Source: Paenibacillus sp. J23TS9
Lineage (GTDB): Bacteria > Bacillota > Bacilli > Paenibacillales > Paenibacillaceae
NCBI RefSeq assembly: GCF_018403225.1
Contig: NZ_BOSG01000004.1
Span: 310,001 to 374,000, forward strand
Direction of reading: 5' to 3'
Length of the DNA: 64,000 nt
A program made the translations under genes and the position numbers. The notes under the pieces were generated by a model. That model had not been told where the DNA came from. It saw only the letters and a list, made by a program, of their open reading frames with translations, and did not search any database. Shown in pieces: positions 1 to 8,132 of the stretch (position 1 is the first letter of the stretch; each line of letters starts with the position of its first letter).

Positions 1-101
1 GTTTTGGTGCCGGAACCGCAAGCGCTCATCATCAGCGTCAGACACATCAGTACAGATAACAGAAGAGAAGCACGAAAGCCTTTATTGGTATTTGTTTTCA
101 T
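1..101 (-). CDS. Substrate-binding lipoprotein of ABC importer (N-terminal part only)
   Basis: The first 33 residues of a protein running off the left edge. It has a lysine/arginine-containing N-terminus, a hydrophobic stretch, and a lipobox ending M-S-A-C followed by G-S-G-T. This is a type II signal peptide for a membrane-anchored lipoprotein. An AAGGGGG ribosome binding site lies at 114-120. It is the last visible gene of the sulfatase / permease / ATPase operon, so it is most likely the periplasmic-type binding protein of that nitrate/sulfonate/taurine-type importer (inference from position; the ligand-binding domain is outside the window). Confidence 0.75.
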   Translation of the reverse strand, partial: MKTNTNKGFRASLLLSVLMCLTLMMSACGSGTK

Positions 102-128
102 AAACAACCATTTCCCCCTTGGCATTTC

Positions 129-950
129 TTATTTTTGTACTTCCAGATACTCCTTGTATACCTTAGCCCAGATCTCATTCTTGATTTCGATAAATTTCGG
201 ATCCATCTTCGTCGTTTGATCCCGCGGATACGGAATATCCACATCGATAATTTCCTTGATTCTGCCCGGTCTTGCACTCATGACGACTACACGCTGGGCG
301 AGAATGACGGCCTCCTCCACATCATGGGTGATGAAGAAGCAGGTCTTTTTCTCCGTTTGCCATGTCTTAAGCAGATCCTCCTGCAGCTGTGCTCGTGTCT
401 GGGCATCCAGCGCTCCGAACGGCTCATCCATAAGCAGCACCTCCGGCTGAACTGCATAGGCCCGTGCAATCGCGACACGCTGCTTCATACCTCCGGACAG
501 TTCCTTCGGATATGCATGGGCAAAATCCTTCAGGTTCACGTACTCCAGATACTGTTCCGCTTTTTCGCGCCGCTCGGCCTTGCTGTATCCGCGCAGCTTC
601 AGACCAAACTCGATGTTTTTAATGACCGTTTTCCAAGGGAACAAGGCATACTGCTGAAATACGACCCCCCGGTCCTTCCCTGGTCCGGTAACAAGCTTGC
701 CATCCACTTCTACCCTGCCTGAGGTGGCCTGTTCCAAGCCGGCAATGATGTTCAGCAGAGTCGTTTTACCGCAGCCGCTGGGTCCGACCACACTGATGAA
801 TTCATTGGGCATAATGTCCAGGTTCGCATCATTCAGCGCGATGACCTCACCGCCTCGCACCTCATATGTCTTGCGTAGATTCTCAATTTTGATCTTGGGC
901 TGCTCCAATGCGGCTACATCAGGGGTTACGATTTGCGCAGTTCCTGCCAT
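129..950 (-). CDS. ABC importer ATP-binding protein, SsuB/TauB-like
   Basis: ATPase of 273 residues, the usual length of the nitrate/sulfonate/taurine importer family. It shows Walker A GPSGCGKTT (about residue 57), the Q-loop in VVFQQYALFPWK, signature LSGGMKQR, Walker B LLMDEPFGALD and the switch histidine in FFITHDVEEA. The W in the Q-loop region and the A-Q-R-V-V-V-M-S-A-R-P-G-R segment are typical of SsuB/TauB/NrtD. Its start lies inside the end of the permease gene (25-bp overlap), which indicates translational coupling. It probably energises uptake of an organosulfur or similar oxyanion compound; the exact substrate cannot be read from the ATPase. Confidence 0.88.
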   Translation of the reverse strand: MAGTAQIVTPDVAALEQPKIKIENLRKTYEVRGGEVIALNDANLDIMPNEFISVVGPSGCGKTTLLNIIAGLEQATSGRVEVDGKLVTGPGKDRGVVFQQYALFPWKTVIKNIEFGLKLRGYSKAERREKAEQYLEYVNLKDFAHAYPKELSGGMKQRVAIARAYAVQPEVLLMDEPFGALDAQTRAQLQEDLLKTWQTEKKTCFFITHDVEEAVILAQRVVVMSARPGRIKEIIDVDIPYPRDQTTKMDPKFIEIKNEIWAKVYKEYLEVQK

Positions 951-1693
951 CCTGTCAGTCTCCTTTCGAGATAGAGTACACCTTTGTCCATAGCGAGGCC
1001 AATAACACCGATGACGAAAATACCCATAATGACAAGGTCCATCCGGAAGTAAAGACTCGCTTCCATAATCATGTTGCCAAGCCCCTTGTTTGCTCCGGTC
1101 ATTTCCGCAGCAACCAGTGTTGTCCAGGCGCTGGCCAGACCCAGCCGGACACCGACCAGAATATAAGGAAACGAGGCCGGAACCACTACTTCAAAGAAAA
1201 TATGGCGGTCGGTTGCTCCCAGCACCCGTGCGGCTTTGATGAGTGTTGGATCGACGTTGCGCACGCCTTGAAAAATGGAGATCACCATGACCAGGAAGGT
1301 TGCGATAAAAATGACGGCGATCTTCGCTGACTCCCCGATTCCTTGGGATACAATGACCAGCGGAATCAGTGCGATCGGCGGAATGGTACGAAAAAACTGG
1401 ATCCATGGCTCGATGACTGCCCTGATATTTTTATACCAGCCCATGACAAACGCGACAGGTATGGCTACGATAAGCCCAAGAGCAAAGCCCCCGAGTACGC
1501 GCAGCATGCTGGCGGATATATTCGTCCAGAGACTTCCGGCCTTTGCTTCCGCGAACAGTGTTTTGGTGATGCGGATCGGATCTGTAATAATGGCGCCCAC
1601 GCTCGGTATTTTGGATAAAGCATACCAGATCAATATCCCGCAAATGACCGAGAGCGGCGTAATGAGTCGTGTGGATACGCGGCTTGCGTTCAT
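926..1693 (-). CDS. ABC importer permease, SsuC/TauC-like
   Basis: Integral membrane permease of about 255 residues with six or so hydrophobic segments. The EAA-type cytoplasmic loop motif is visible as AARVLGATDRHIFFEVVVPA, followed by the conserved P-x-I-L-V-G-V-R-L-G-L-A-S-A-W segment of the BPD_transp_1 family. The ATG at 1693 is preferred over an upstream in-frame ATG (1717) because AGGAGGGG lies at the right distance (1701-1710). Partner of the overlapping ATPase and of the lipoprotein at the left edge. The family imports sulfonates, taurine, nitrate or pyrimidine precursors; the linked sulfatase favours a sulfur compound (inference). Confidence 0.87.
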   Translation of the reverse strand: MNASRVSTRLITPLSVICGILIWYALSKIPSVGAIITDPIRITKTLFAEAKAGSLWTNISASMLRVLGGFALGLIVAIPVAFVMGWYKNIRAVIEPWIQFFRTIPPIALIPLVIVSQGIGESAKIAVIFIATFLVMVISIFQGVRNVDPTLIKAARVLGATDRHIFFEVVVPASFPYILVGVRLGLASAWTTLVAAEMTGANKGLGNMIMEASLYFRMDLVIMGIFVIGVIGLAMDKGVLYLERRLTGWQELRKS

Positions 1694-1723
1694 GTGATTG
1701 CCCCTCCTCTTATTCATGCTGTA

Positions 1724-3181
1724 TTAGAATTCATACGCGGGCTTCATTCCCTCATCTGTCCTCCGGCCAAGAAGCTTCGATGCAGCTTCCTCATACCCTT
1801 TGCTGCGCAGGCGGCTGACCCAGTCGTTTTCCGTTAAGTATTTATAAGGACCTGTCTCAATCACCTTTTGCATGGGATCGGCCTTATATCCCGGTTTATT
1901 CATCTGCTCCTGCAGCCAATTTGCGATGCGCTGCTCCATGAGGTTCACAACCTCCGGGTACTTCGCAGCTACATTCCGCGTCTGATGGGGATCCTGCTCC
2001 ATGTCGTACAGAATCACTTCTTCAAAGTCGTAGAGTCCTGTGTGATACGTCCTTAAAAAGAACCACTTGGGGTCGCGGACCGAACGTTGGCATGTATACA
2101 AGGCATGCTCCATGACCAGATAATCGCGGCCTTCCATTTCCTCGCCTTGGAGCGCTTGGAGATACGACTTTCCATCCCAGCCGCTTGGAACCGGCAGCCC
2201 GGCCATGTCGGTAATCGTGGCGATGGCGTCCACATTATAGAGGAAACCGTCATAGGTTCCGCCCGCTGTCGCGATGCCCGGCGCTTTGATGATCAGCGGA
2301 ATGTGATGCACCGCCTCCGTCGCGCATGGATGCTCTACATAGATCCCCTGCTCTCCCATCGATTCCGCATGATCCGCGCTGACGACGATGCAGACTTCGT
2401 CTTCGATGCCGAGTTCCCGCAGCGTATCCATTAATTCGCCCACGAAAGAATCCATATAGGATACTGCACCGTCATAGCCATCAATCAGATGTTTGAAATC
2501 CTCGCGGCTGCGGATCGCACCCGGCATCGTCTCCGGATAATGATCGCCCCAATGCAGAAAGGATGCGGATCGCGGGAAGGTGCTCTTTTGCTGCGCTTCA
2601 ATCTGCGCTTCGTCCGGAAAGGCTCCAACAGGCGAATCCTTCCACTGCTCCATGTACGCTCTCGGATACGTATAAAAGCTGTGCGGGTCCCAGTACTGGA
2701 TATGTAGAAAGTAATCGTCCTCCTTCCCGTGGGCTTTAAGCCAGGGAATCACGGCCGCGTTCACCTCGTCCGCATTCTCGTTTCCTTCCTTCAGCGTATG
2801 GGTGTGAACCTCATTCCAGCCGGCAAAATACCACCAGGCGTGATGCCGATCCCCGAACGTCGAGAAGGTGACCGTCTTCATGCCTGCCTTGCGCAGGTAG
2901 CGTGTAAAGAAAGGAATGCGTTCGCTGTGCCCATCCCCTTCCGGATACTGGAATTCGCAGCCCGGTCCCCAGTGGGTAAGCGCACCATGATTGACGCCAA
3001 AACGACCGGACATAAAGCTTGCGCGCGAAGGTACACACGGAGAAGATACGGTATAACAGCGCTCGAACCGCATCCCTTCCGCAGCAATCCGGTCCAGATT
3101 CGGTGTCGTCTGCCGGTGATACCCATAGCAGCTCATATGATCCGGGCGGAGCGAGTCAATATCCAGGTAGATCATTCTCAT
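1724..3181 (-). CDS. Sulfatase (arylsulfatase family, Cys-type)
   Basis: About 485 residues of the alkaline phosphatase/sulfatase superfamily. The N-terminal metal-binding segment is Y-L-D-I-D-S-L-R-P-D-H. The catalytic motif C-V-P-S-R-A-S-F-M-S-G-R (Cys about residue 49) is the sequence that formylglycine-generating enzyme converts to formylglycine. Later, SADHAESMGEQGIYVEH supplies further metal ligands. There is no signal peptide, so it is cytoplasmic. It would hydrolyse a sulfate ester (or a related phosphonate) taken up by the downstream importer. The ATG at 3181 is preferred to a TTG at 3190 because AAAGGA would overlap the TTG. It is the first gene of the operon and has a cre match about 50 bp upstream. 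The maturase is not in the window. Confidence 0.88.
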   Translation of the reverse strand: MRMIYLDIDSLRPDHMSCYGYHRQTTPNLDRIAAEGMRFERCYTVSSPCVPSRASFMSGRFGVNHGALTHWGPGCEFQYPEGDGHSERIPFFTRYLRKAGMKTVTFSTFGDRHHAWWYFAGWNEVHTHTLKEGNENADEVNAAVIPWLKAHGKEDDYFLHIQYWDPHSFYTYPRAYMEQWKDSPVGAFPDEAQIEAQQKSTFPRSASFLHWGDHYPETMPGAIRSREDFKHLIDGYDGAVSYMDSFVGELMDTLRELGIEDEVCIVVSADHAESMGEQGIYVEHPCATEAVHHIPLIIKAPGIATAGGTYDGFLYNVDAIATITDMAGLPVPSGWDGKSYLQALQGEEMEGRDYLVMEHALYTCQRSVRDPKWFFLRTYHTGLYDFEEVILYDMEQDPHQTRNVAAKYPEVVNLMEQRIANWLQEQMNKPGYKADPMQKVIETGPYKYLTENDWVSRLRSKGYEEAASKLLGRRTDEGMKPAYEF

Positions 3182-3231
3182 GCTTATCAAGTCCTTTGCT
3201 TCAAAGTTTGTTTAACATGCTGTGTCAGATC

Positions 3232-3246
3232 TGTATCCGCTTTCAT
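3232..3246 (-). promoter_or_regulatory. cre site (CcpA) upstream of the sulfatase operon
   Basis: Read on the minus strand, ATGAAAGCGGATACA matches the catabolite-responsive element consensus WTGNAANCGNWNNCA at every defined position. It lies about 50 bp upstream of the sulfatase start, so CcpA bound there would block or hinder operon transcription. No clear -35/-10 pair was identified nearby. Confidence 0.6.
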
Positions 3247-3344
3247 GAATTAAGTATAATTTTGATTTCTTGATCATAAAAGGTTGAACTTTTTTACAAC
3301 TTTTTCTGGAAAATCAGAAATTTGTACATCATAAATACTTTATC

Positions 3345-3390
3345 TTGACAAATTAACTTAACACGAGTTAATTTATTAACATAAGTTAAT
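3345..3390 (+). promoter_or_regulatory. tetR promoter overlapped by a double operator
   Basis: TTGACA at 3345-3350 is followed after 17 bp by a weak -10 (TTAATT, 3368-3373). Two copies of the palindrome TTAAC-N4-GTTAA lie at 3358-3371 and 3376-3389, exactly 18 bp apart. The first is nested in a perfect 9-bp inverted repeat (AAATTAACT/AGTTAATTT, 3350-3374). The arrangement suits cooperative binding of two TetR-family dimers and autorepression of the gene starting at 3408. The same sites face the divergent sulfatase operon. Confidence 0.65.
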
Positions 3391-3407
3391 GATTGGGGCA
3401 TATATAC

Positions 3408-4040
3408 ATGAATATCAACGACATCCCTTTGCGGGAATTAAAAAAAGCCAAGACAAAAATTGCCCTCTATGAAGCCGGGCTATCCTTCACCCAAAATCGC
3501 ATGTTCAAAGACGTGCTGCTTGACGATATCTGCCGGATGGCGGGGGTTTCCCGCGTGACCTTTTTCAAGTTTTTCGGCAAAAAGGAAGATTTGCTTGTTT
3601 ATTACATGCGGGTGTGGCTTACCCGCCGCATCATCGAGATCGGTTCGCTCAAGCTTCGGGGATTCGATGCGATGCACTTAATACTGCGGAATATAGCAGA
3701 CGATACCCGATCGAACGAAGGCATCATGCCCAGCCTGATCGCTTTTTTGTCCGAAATGAACATGCACTGCAGCATGCCGGAGCTGAGCGAAGCCGAGGTG
3801 ATGCTCCTGTTCCCGGGTAACGAAGAGGCTGGTGCCAAGAGTCCGGATATGTTCGCACTATTTACCCAGTGCATGAATGAGGCACGGGAGGACGCCACGC
3901 TGAGATCAGATATTGAGACTGAAGCGGCAGTGTCGTTCCTGTTCAGCACGTTTTACGGCGGATTTCTTACCTCGCGATTATATGGATCGAAGGATGTCAT
4001 GGCTTTTTATGAAACTCATCTAAAGCTGATCGAAAAATAA
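3408..4040 (+). CDS. TetR/AcrR family transcriptional regulator
   Basis: About 210 residues. The N-terminal helix-turn-helix is visible in the region M-F-K-D-V-L-L-D-D-I-C-R-M-A-G-V-S-R-V-T-F-F-K (about residues 30-52), including the F-F-K-x-F-x-x-K-E-D-L signature that follows it in TetR proteins. The C-terminal two thirds is a variable ligand-binding helical domain. ATG 3408 is chosen over an upstream in-frame TTG because the protein alignment begins there naturally, although the ribosome binding site is weak. It probably represses itself through the palindromes just upstream. It is followed 28 bp later by the DUF4188 gene, likely a co-regulated target. The ligand is unknown. Confidence 0.85.
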   Translation: MNINDIPLRELKKAKTKIALYEAGLSFTQNRMFKDVLLDDICRMAGVSRVTFFKFFGKKEDLLVYYMRVWLTRRIIEIGSLKLRGFDAMHLILRNIADDTRSNEGIMPSLIAFLSEMNMHCSMPELSEAEVMLLFPGNEEAGAKSPDMFALFTQCMNEAREDATLRSDIETEAAVSFLFSTFYGGFLTSRLYGSKDVMAFYETHLKLIEK

Positions 4041-4068
4041 CCTTTGGGATGAAAAGGAGTTGTTCTTC

Positions 4069-4581
4069 ATGGAAAAGGTGGTTCCAGGCCGCTATACGGC
4101 GCAAACGGAGGATTCATTCGTGGTATTTATGATCGGAATGCGGATTAACCGCCTCTGGGCAGTCCACCGCTGGCTCCCTGTATTTATGGCCATGCCCGGC
4201 ATGATCCGCGAATTGTACATGAATCGTGATCTTGGCTTTAAAGAAGGTCATATGCATTTTTCCTGGCGCAGGGTCTGCCTGGTTCAATACTGGGATTCCT
4301 TTGAACAGCTGGAGCACTACGCACGGAAGGGGCAGAAGCACTTGAAAGCCTGGAGGGATTTTAACCGTAACATCGGAACGGACGGGACAGTCGGCATTTT
4401 TCACGAGACGTACATCATACCAAAAGGCAATTTCGAGTCCGTGTACAACAACATGCCCGTATTCGGTCTGGCCAAAGCTACAAGCCATGTGCCCGCTACG
4501 GGGCGCAGAGAGACGGCAAGCCGCAGGCTTGGCCGGGACAGTGAGCCTGCCGTACCAACGCCTGCAAATCCGGTGCAGTGA
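4069..4581 (+). CDS. DUF4188 family protein (monooxygenase-like fold)
   Basis: About 170 residues. The N-terminal 130 carry the hallmarks of the DUF4188 family: an F-M-I-G-M-R-I-N-R-L-W-A-V-H-R-W-L-P-V block, W-D-S-F-E-Q-L-E-H-Y-A in the middle, and G-I-F-H-E-T-Y near the end. These proteins resemble small ABM/ferredoxin-like alpha-beta monooxygenases, but no reaction is established. The last 30 residues are a low-complexity A/R/P-rich tail without family similarity. AAAGGAG at 4053-4059 sets the ATG start. It follows a TetR gene and ends before a strong terminator, so the two form a short operon. Function unknown; a stress or detoxification role is only a guess. Confidence 0.75.
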   Translation: MEKVVPGRYTAQTEDSFVVFMIGMRINRLWAVHRWLPVFMAMPGMIRELYMNRDLGFKEGHMHFSWRRVCLVQYWDSFEQLEHYARKGQKHLKAWRDFNRNIGTDGTVGIFHETYIIPKGNFESVYNNMPVFGLAKATSHVPATGRRETASRRLGRDSEPAVPTPANPVQ

Positions 4582-4607
4582 CGGGAGGATTGAGGCTTAT
4601 ATCGCAT

Positions 4608-4656
4608 AAAAAAGCACCCTTTTCCGGCAGATTTGCCATTAAAAGAGTGCTTTTTT
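4608..4656. terminator. Bidirectional terminator between DUF4188 gene and ABC permease gene
   Basis: The arms AAAAAAGCACCCTTTT and AAAAGAGTGCTTTTTT form a long A/T-flanked stem between two convergent genes. U-tracts occur in both directions. Confidence 0.85.
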
Positions 4657-4664
4657 GAATCGAA

Positions 4665-5354
4665 TTAGACAATATCGGTTTTATCCACGTTTCGGAAGGA
4701 AAGATATGCAACCAGGAAGCCGATGATTCCCAGAATCAAAGGGATTGTCACGCTGGAGCTGAGCGTATAGCCCTTGTTGCTGGAGCTGAGCAGCGCCATG
4801 AGAATGACGGAGGATACGATTGTGGTCGGCACGGATTTTTTACGCATTCCGAAATATAAAGGGATCAGGCTGACGCCCGCGGCGGACAGCGTCTGAATAA
4901 AGAGCCGAATGCCTGCATGCAGGAGAACCGTCCCGTCCGGTTTACCCGGAAGGAAATGATAATGGCTGTTCACGGCCAGAAATACGAGGCTGACAATAAA
5001 GGTCGCGATTATCATCGTGACGAAGATCAGGAAAAAAATCAGCAGCATTTTCGCCATGATCAGCTTTTTGCGTGCGACCGGGTATGTAAACATCACGCTA
5101 ACGGTCTTGTTTTTGTACTCATCGATAATGAGCCTGCTGAGCAGCACCGAGCCGAACACAATGAATACTGCCCGGACAAAAAGGCCCCCTATGGATAAGG
5201 CATCCGCATAGCTCGTAAAGGTAGGTTCTCCGTTGTCCCCCGCATATGGCATGAGCCACATGAAGAAGGAAATAATGATGATCGCGATACCCGCGCCTCT
5301 GACATACCATCCCAGTTTCTGTTTTTTCATCTCCAGCTGGATCAGTTTAAGCAT
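4665..5354 (-). CDS. ABC-2 type transporter permease (BcrB/lantibiotic-immunity type)
   Basis: About 229 residues with six predicted membrane segments and no ATPase domain. The L-D-E-Y-K-N-K-T-like element (I-D-E-Y-K-N-K-T-V-S-V-M-F) after the second segment is characteristic of ABC-2 permeases such as those of bacitracin/lantibiotic exporters. The ATG at 5354, with GGAGGTGAG upstream, is chosen over a longer reading. It overlaps the stop of the ATPase gene by 8 bp, so the two are translationally coupled and form one exporter. A histidine kinase and response regulator are encoded just upstream, the usual arrangement of peptide-antibiotic detoxification modules (inference). Confidence 0.85.
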   Translation of the reverse strand: MLKLIQLEMKKQKLGWYVRGAGIAIIIISFFMWLMPYAGDNGEPTFTSYADALSIGGLFVRAVFIVFGSVLLSRLIIDEYKNKTVSVMFTYPVARKKLIMAKMLLIFFLIFVTMIIATFIVSLVFLAVNSHYHFLPGKPDGTVLLHAGIRLFIQTLSAAGVSLIPLYFGMRKKSVPTTIVSSVILMALLSSSNKGYTLSSSVTIPLILGIIGFLVAYLSFRNVDKTDIV

Positions 5355-6270
5355 GCTTCTCACCTCCGCCAATCTGCTGCAGGAAATATTCCTCAAGCGA
5401 TGTGTGCTTATGATTTAAGGATTCAATCTCGACATCATTGAGCACGAGTGCTTTGGTAAGCTCCTGCTGCGTAAACCGCGATTCATAAACCCGGACCACC
5501 GTATCGCCAATGATTTTGAAGTTGCTCACACCAAGCTGGTTTTCCAGGATAAAGGCAGCTTTTTTGCAATGAGGCGTCACGATTTCGATATAATCGGTAT
5601 TTTCGCTGCGCATGTCATTCATGGATACCTCGCGGATGAATTTGCCCCCTTGAAGGATGCCGATCGTATCCGCAACCTGCTCGATTTCGCTCAGCAAGTG
5701 GCTTGAGACCAGCAGCGTCATCCGGTATTCCTTGCTCAGCATTCGCAGCAAGCTCCGAAATTCCTTAATGCCCACCGGATCGAGTCCGTTAATGGGCTCA
5801 TCCAATATAAGCAGCTCGGGCTTGGTTATGATCGCGCGGGCCATCCCGAGCCGCTGCTTCATACCGAGCGAAAAATCTCCTACTGCCTTGCCGTCGATGG
5901 AAGTCAAATTCACCATCTCCAGCGCTTCAAGAATCGCATGTTTATTGTAAAAACCCATATATTCACAGTGAAGCTCCAGATTTTCCTTGGCTGTCATTTT
6001 CTCATAAAAGATCGGATATTCGATAATGCTGCCGATGCGCTTAAACAGCTCTACCGACCCTGGCATCAGCTTTTCCCCGAACATTTCGATCTCGCCGCTG
6101 GTCGGCTTCACAAGATTAAGCAGCATCTTCATCAAGGTCGTTTTGCCGGCGCCGTTCGGGCCAAGCAGTCCGTAAACCTGCCCCCGCTGGATGTTCATGC
6201 TGACGTCGGAGACGACTTCTTTACCTTTATATATTTTGCTTACTTGGCGGGTACTGACGATATAGCTCAT
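5347..6270 (-). CDS. ABC transporter ATP-binding protein (BcrA-like)
   Basis: About 307 residues. Walker A is GPNGAGKTT, the signature is FSLGMKQRLG (typical of BcrA/YydI exporters rather than LSGGQ), Walker B is LLILDEPINGLDP, and the switch region is VSSHLLSEIEQ. A C-terminal domain of about 90 residues follows, as in bacitracin/lantibiotic export ATPases. ATG 6270 is selected by AGGAG about 10 bp upstream; an in-frame start further upstream would lack one. It pairs with the overlapping permease. Likely role: extrusion or membrane removal of a cell-envelope antibiotic peptide (family knowledge plus context). Confidence 0.88.
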   Translation of the reverse strand: MSYIVSTRQVSKIYKGKEVVSDVSMNIQRGQVYGLLGPNGAGKTTLMKMLLNLVKPTSGEIEMFGEKLMPGSVELFKRIGSIIEYPIFYEKMTAKENLELHCEYMGFYNKHAILEALEMVNLTSIDGKAVGDFSLGMKQRLGMARAIITKPELLILDEPINGLDPVGIKEFRSLLRMLSKEYRMTLLVSSHLLSEIEQVADTIGILQGGKFIREVSMNDMRSENTDYIEIVTPHCKKAAFILENQLGVSNFKIIGDTVVRVYESRFTQQELTKALVLNDVEIESLNHKHTSLEEYFLQQIGGGEKHA

Positions 6271-6373
6271 GCATCCCTTGCTCCTCTCGTTCTTGCTTAA
6301 ACCCAGTATAGCCGCCAACACTTTCTTATTTCTTGCGTAATTCTTACGAATATCTTAAGCAGAGAACTTACCG

Positions 6374-7306
6374 TCAAGACAACCTTTTCAGAGAGATCGT
6401 GAAGACGGTCTGTTCATGAGGCTTGCTGGTTACCCGGATTTCCCCGCCCATAAGCTCAACCAGCCGTTTGGTAATCGTCAGTCCGAGCCCGCTTCCCTGA
6501 AAGCTCTTGTTTCTTGAATCCTCCAGCGTGTACATCCGTTCAAAAATAAGCGCCTGTTCCCGCTCATGAATACCTTTACCCTTGTCCCATATCTCAATCA
6601 GTACCCTGTCTTCATTACCGCGCACGTTCATGCCGATGACCTTTCCCAGCGCACCATACCGGACTGCATTGCTGAGCACATTGTTCAGTGCCCGGCTCAG
6701 TGCCTCCTCATTTCCCCAGGCGTACAGCGGCGTATCCGGAATATCGATGGCTGCCTGCAGCCCTTCGGATTCGATCATATCATAGAACATGAGCATGCTG
6801 TTTCTAGTCATTTCATTGATATGTATGCGGGTGAGCGGAATCTCCTTATCCCCCGATTCCAGCTTGGCCAAATCGAAGAACCGATTAATCAGCTCCACGA
6901 TCTCTACGGCCTTCATGTGCACCTTGTTTAATAGGCGTTCCCTTTCCGGAGACGATAGATCCGGCTGTCTGTTCAATGTTTCGATGTAGCCCAGCACTAC
7001 GGTGAGCGGCGTCTTCAGATCATGCGATATATTCGCCAGCATCCGCCGCATCGCATTCTCTGTACGCGCGAAGCCGGCAATGGACTGCCTGTTTTGCGAA
7101 AGCAAACGGTTGATGGTATTCAGCAGCCTGCGGTATTCACGATCCTCCGTAAAAAGCAGGAGCTGCTCCTGCTGCGACGAATCCATGATCGAGGTCAGCT
7201 TATCAATCATATGGCTGAGCTGCTTAGCCCTCTTCTTTCGGTAAACCCACTGTAATATATTGAGGAGCAGCAGCATGCCCATCAAAACAAGCAAAATGGC
7301 TGTCAC
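6374..7306 (-). CDS. Sensor histidine kinase
   Basis: 310 residues. A single N-terminal membrane segment (about residues 3-22) is followed by a short coiled linker. The HisKA domain has the phospho-acceptor in A-N-I-S-H-D-L-K-T-P-L-T (about residue 95). The HATPase domain has the N box (L-N-N-V-L-S-N-A-V-R-Y), G1 (W-D-K-G-K-G-I) and G2 (G-S-G-L-G-L-T-I-T-K-R). The lack of an extracellular sensor loop suggests that it senses within the membrane or through a partner transporter. The GTG start lies one base after the response-regulator stop, so the two are coupled. It lies upstream of the BcrAB-like exporter, which it may control. Confidence 0.9.
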   Translation of the reverse strand: MTAILLVLMGMLLLLNILQWVYRKKRAKQLSHMIDKLTSIMDSSQQEQLLLFTEDREYRRLLNTINRLLSQNRQSIAGFARTENAMRRMLANISHDLKTPLTVVLGYIETLNRQPDLSSPERERLLNKVHMKAVEIVELINRFFDLAKLESGDKEIPLTRIHINEMTRNSMLMFYDMIESEGLQAAIDIPDTPLYAWGNEEALSRALNNVLSNAVRYGALGKVIGMNVRGNEDRVLIEIWDKGKGIHEREQALIFERMYTLEDSRNKSFQGSGLGLTITKRLVELMGGEIRVTSKPHEQTVFTISLKRLS

Positions 7307-7307
7307 C

Positions 7308-8006
7308 TTAAAATTCCCCCAAACGGTAACCTATGCCCCACAGTGTTTTGATATATTGCGGTTCCGATGGACTGTCTTCAATCTTTTCGCGAAGCCTGCT
7401 CATATGTACATTGATCACATTTTCATCGCCAAAATAGTCATCATTCCAGACGGAGTTAAAGATATGCTGCTTCGTAAAAACCTTTTTCGGATGGGTCATG
7501 AACAGCTTCAGGATTTCCAGCTCTTTGGCTGTAAGCTTGATTTCCTCGCCTTTCTTGGTCACGGTCAGAAGATCCAGGTCCAGCTCCAGCTCATGCACCC
7601 GCATGAGCTTGTTCTGCTCCGCTGGCTGATTGCTGACATAAGCCGTAGCCCGTCGAATGGCAGCCTTCACCCTTGCCGTCAGCTCAATCATGGAAAACGG
7701 CTTCGTTATATAATCATCAGCACCGAAGCCCAGTCCCAGCGCCTTGTCCACTTCCCCATCCTTTGCGGATACGATGAGAACCGGCACATGGCTGTTTTCC
7801 CTGATTTTTTTCAAGAAATCCATACCGCTGACCTTCGGAAGCATCATGTCCAGCAGCACCAGATCGTAATTCCGCTCCCCAAAGCGCTCAAGCGCTTCTT
7901 CTCCGTCCTTCGCATGAACCACTTGAAAGCCTTCCATCGTCAAATAGCTCTCTACCATCTCGCCAATTGAAGCGTCATCCTCTACAAGCAGTATATTCGC
8001 TGCCAC
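7308..8006 (-). CDS. OmpR/PhoB-family response regulator
   Basis: 232 residues. The receiver domain has the acidic pair E-D-D at residues 9-11, the phosphorylation site in L-V-L-L-D-M-M-L-P-K (about residue 53), the conserved Ser/Thr region L-I-V-S-A-K-D, and K in Y-I-T-K-P-F. The winged-helix DNA-binding domain occupies about residues 130-230 (L-T-A-K-E-L-E-I-L-K-L-F ... V-N-V-H-M-S-R-L-R-E-K-I). The start is GTG with GGCGGGG upstream. It is the first gene of a likely operon: regulator, kinase, ABC ATPase, ABC permease. Activated by the kinase encoded immediately downstream. Confidence 0.92.
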   Translation of the reverse strand: MAANILLVEDDASIGEMVESYLTMEGFQVVHAKDGEEALERFGERNYDLVLLDMMLPKVSGMDFLKKIRENSHVPVLIVSAKDGEVDKALGLGFGADDYITKPFSMIELTARVKAAIRRATAYVSNQPAEQNKLMRVHELELDLDLLTVTKKGEEIKLTAKELEILKLFMTHPKKVFTKQHIFNSVWNDDYFGDENVINVHMSRLREKIEDSPSEPQYIKTLWGIGYRLGEF

Positions 8007-8093
8007 GTCATCCCCGCCTACCTTCTCTTGTTTATAGCTATACTATACTGGATACACCCCCCACTCGCATATCCACAGCCGGAAATCATCCAT

Positions 8094-8116
8094 AAAAAAG
8101 GCACCCGAAGGTACCC
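8094..8116 (-). terminator. Terminator of the lipoprotein gene
   Basis: On the minus strand, GGTACC-TTCG-GGTGCC folds into a six-pair stem closed by a UUCG tetraloop and is followed by a run of six T. It lies just downstream of the lipoprotein stop and separates it from the response-regulator operon. Confidence 0.85.
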
Positions 8117-8132
8117 ACATTTGATGGATCAT

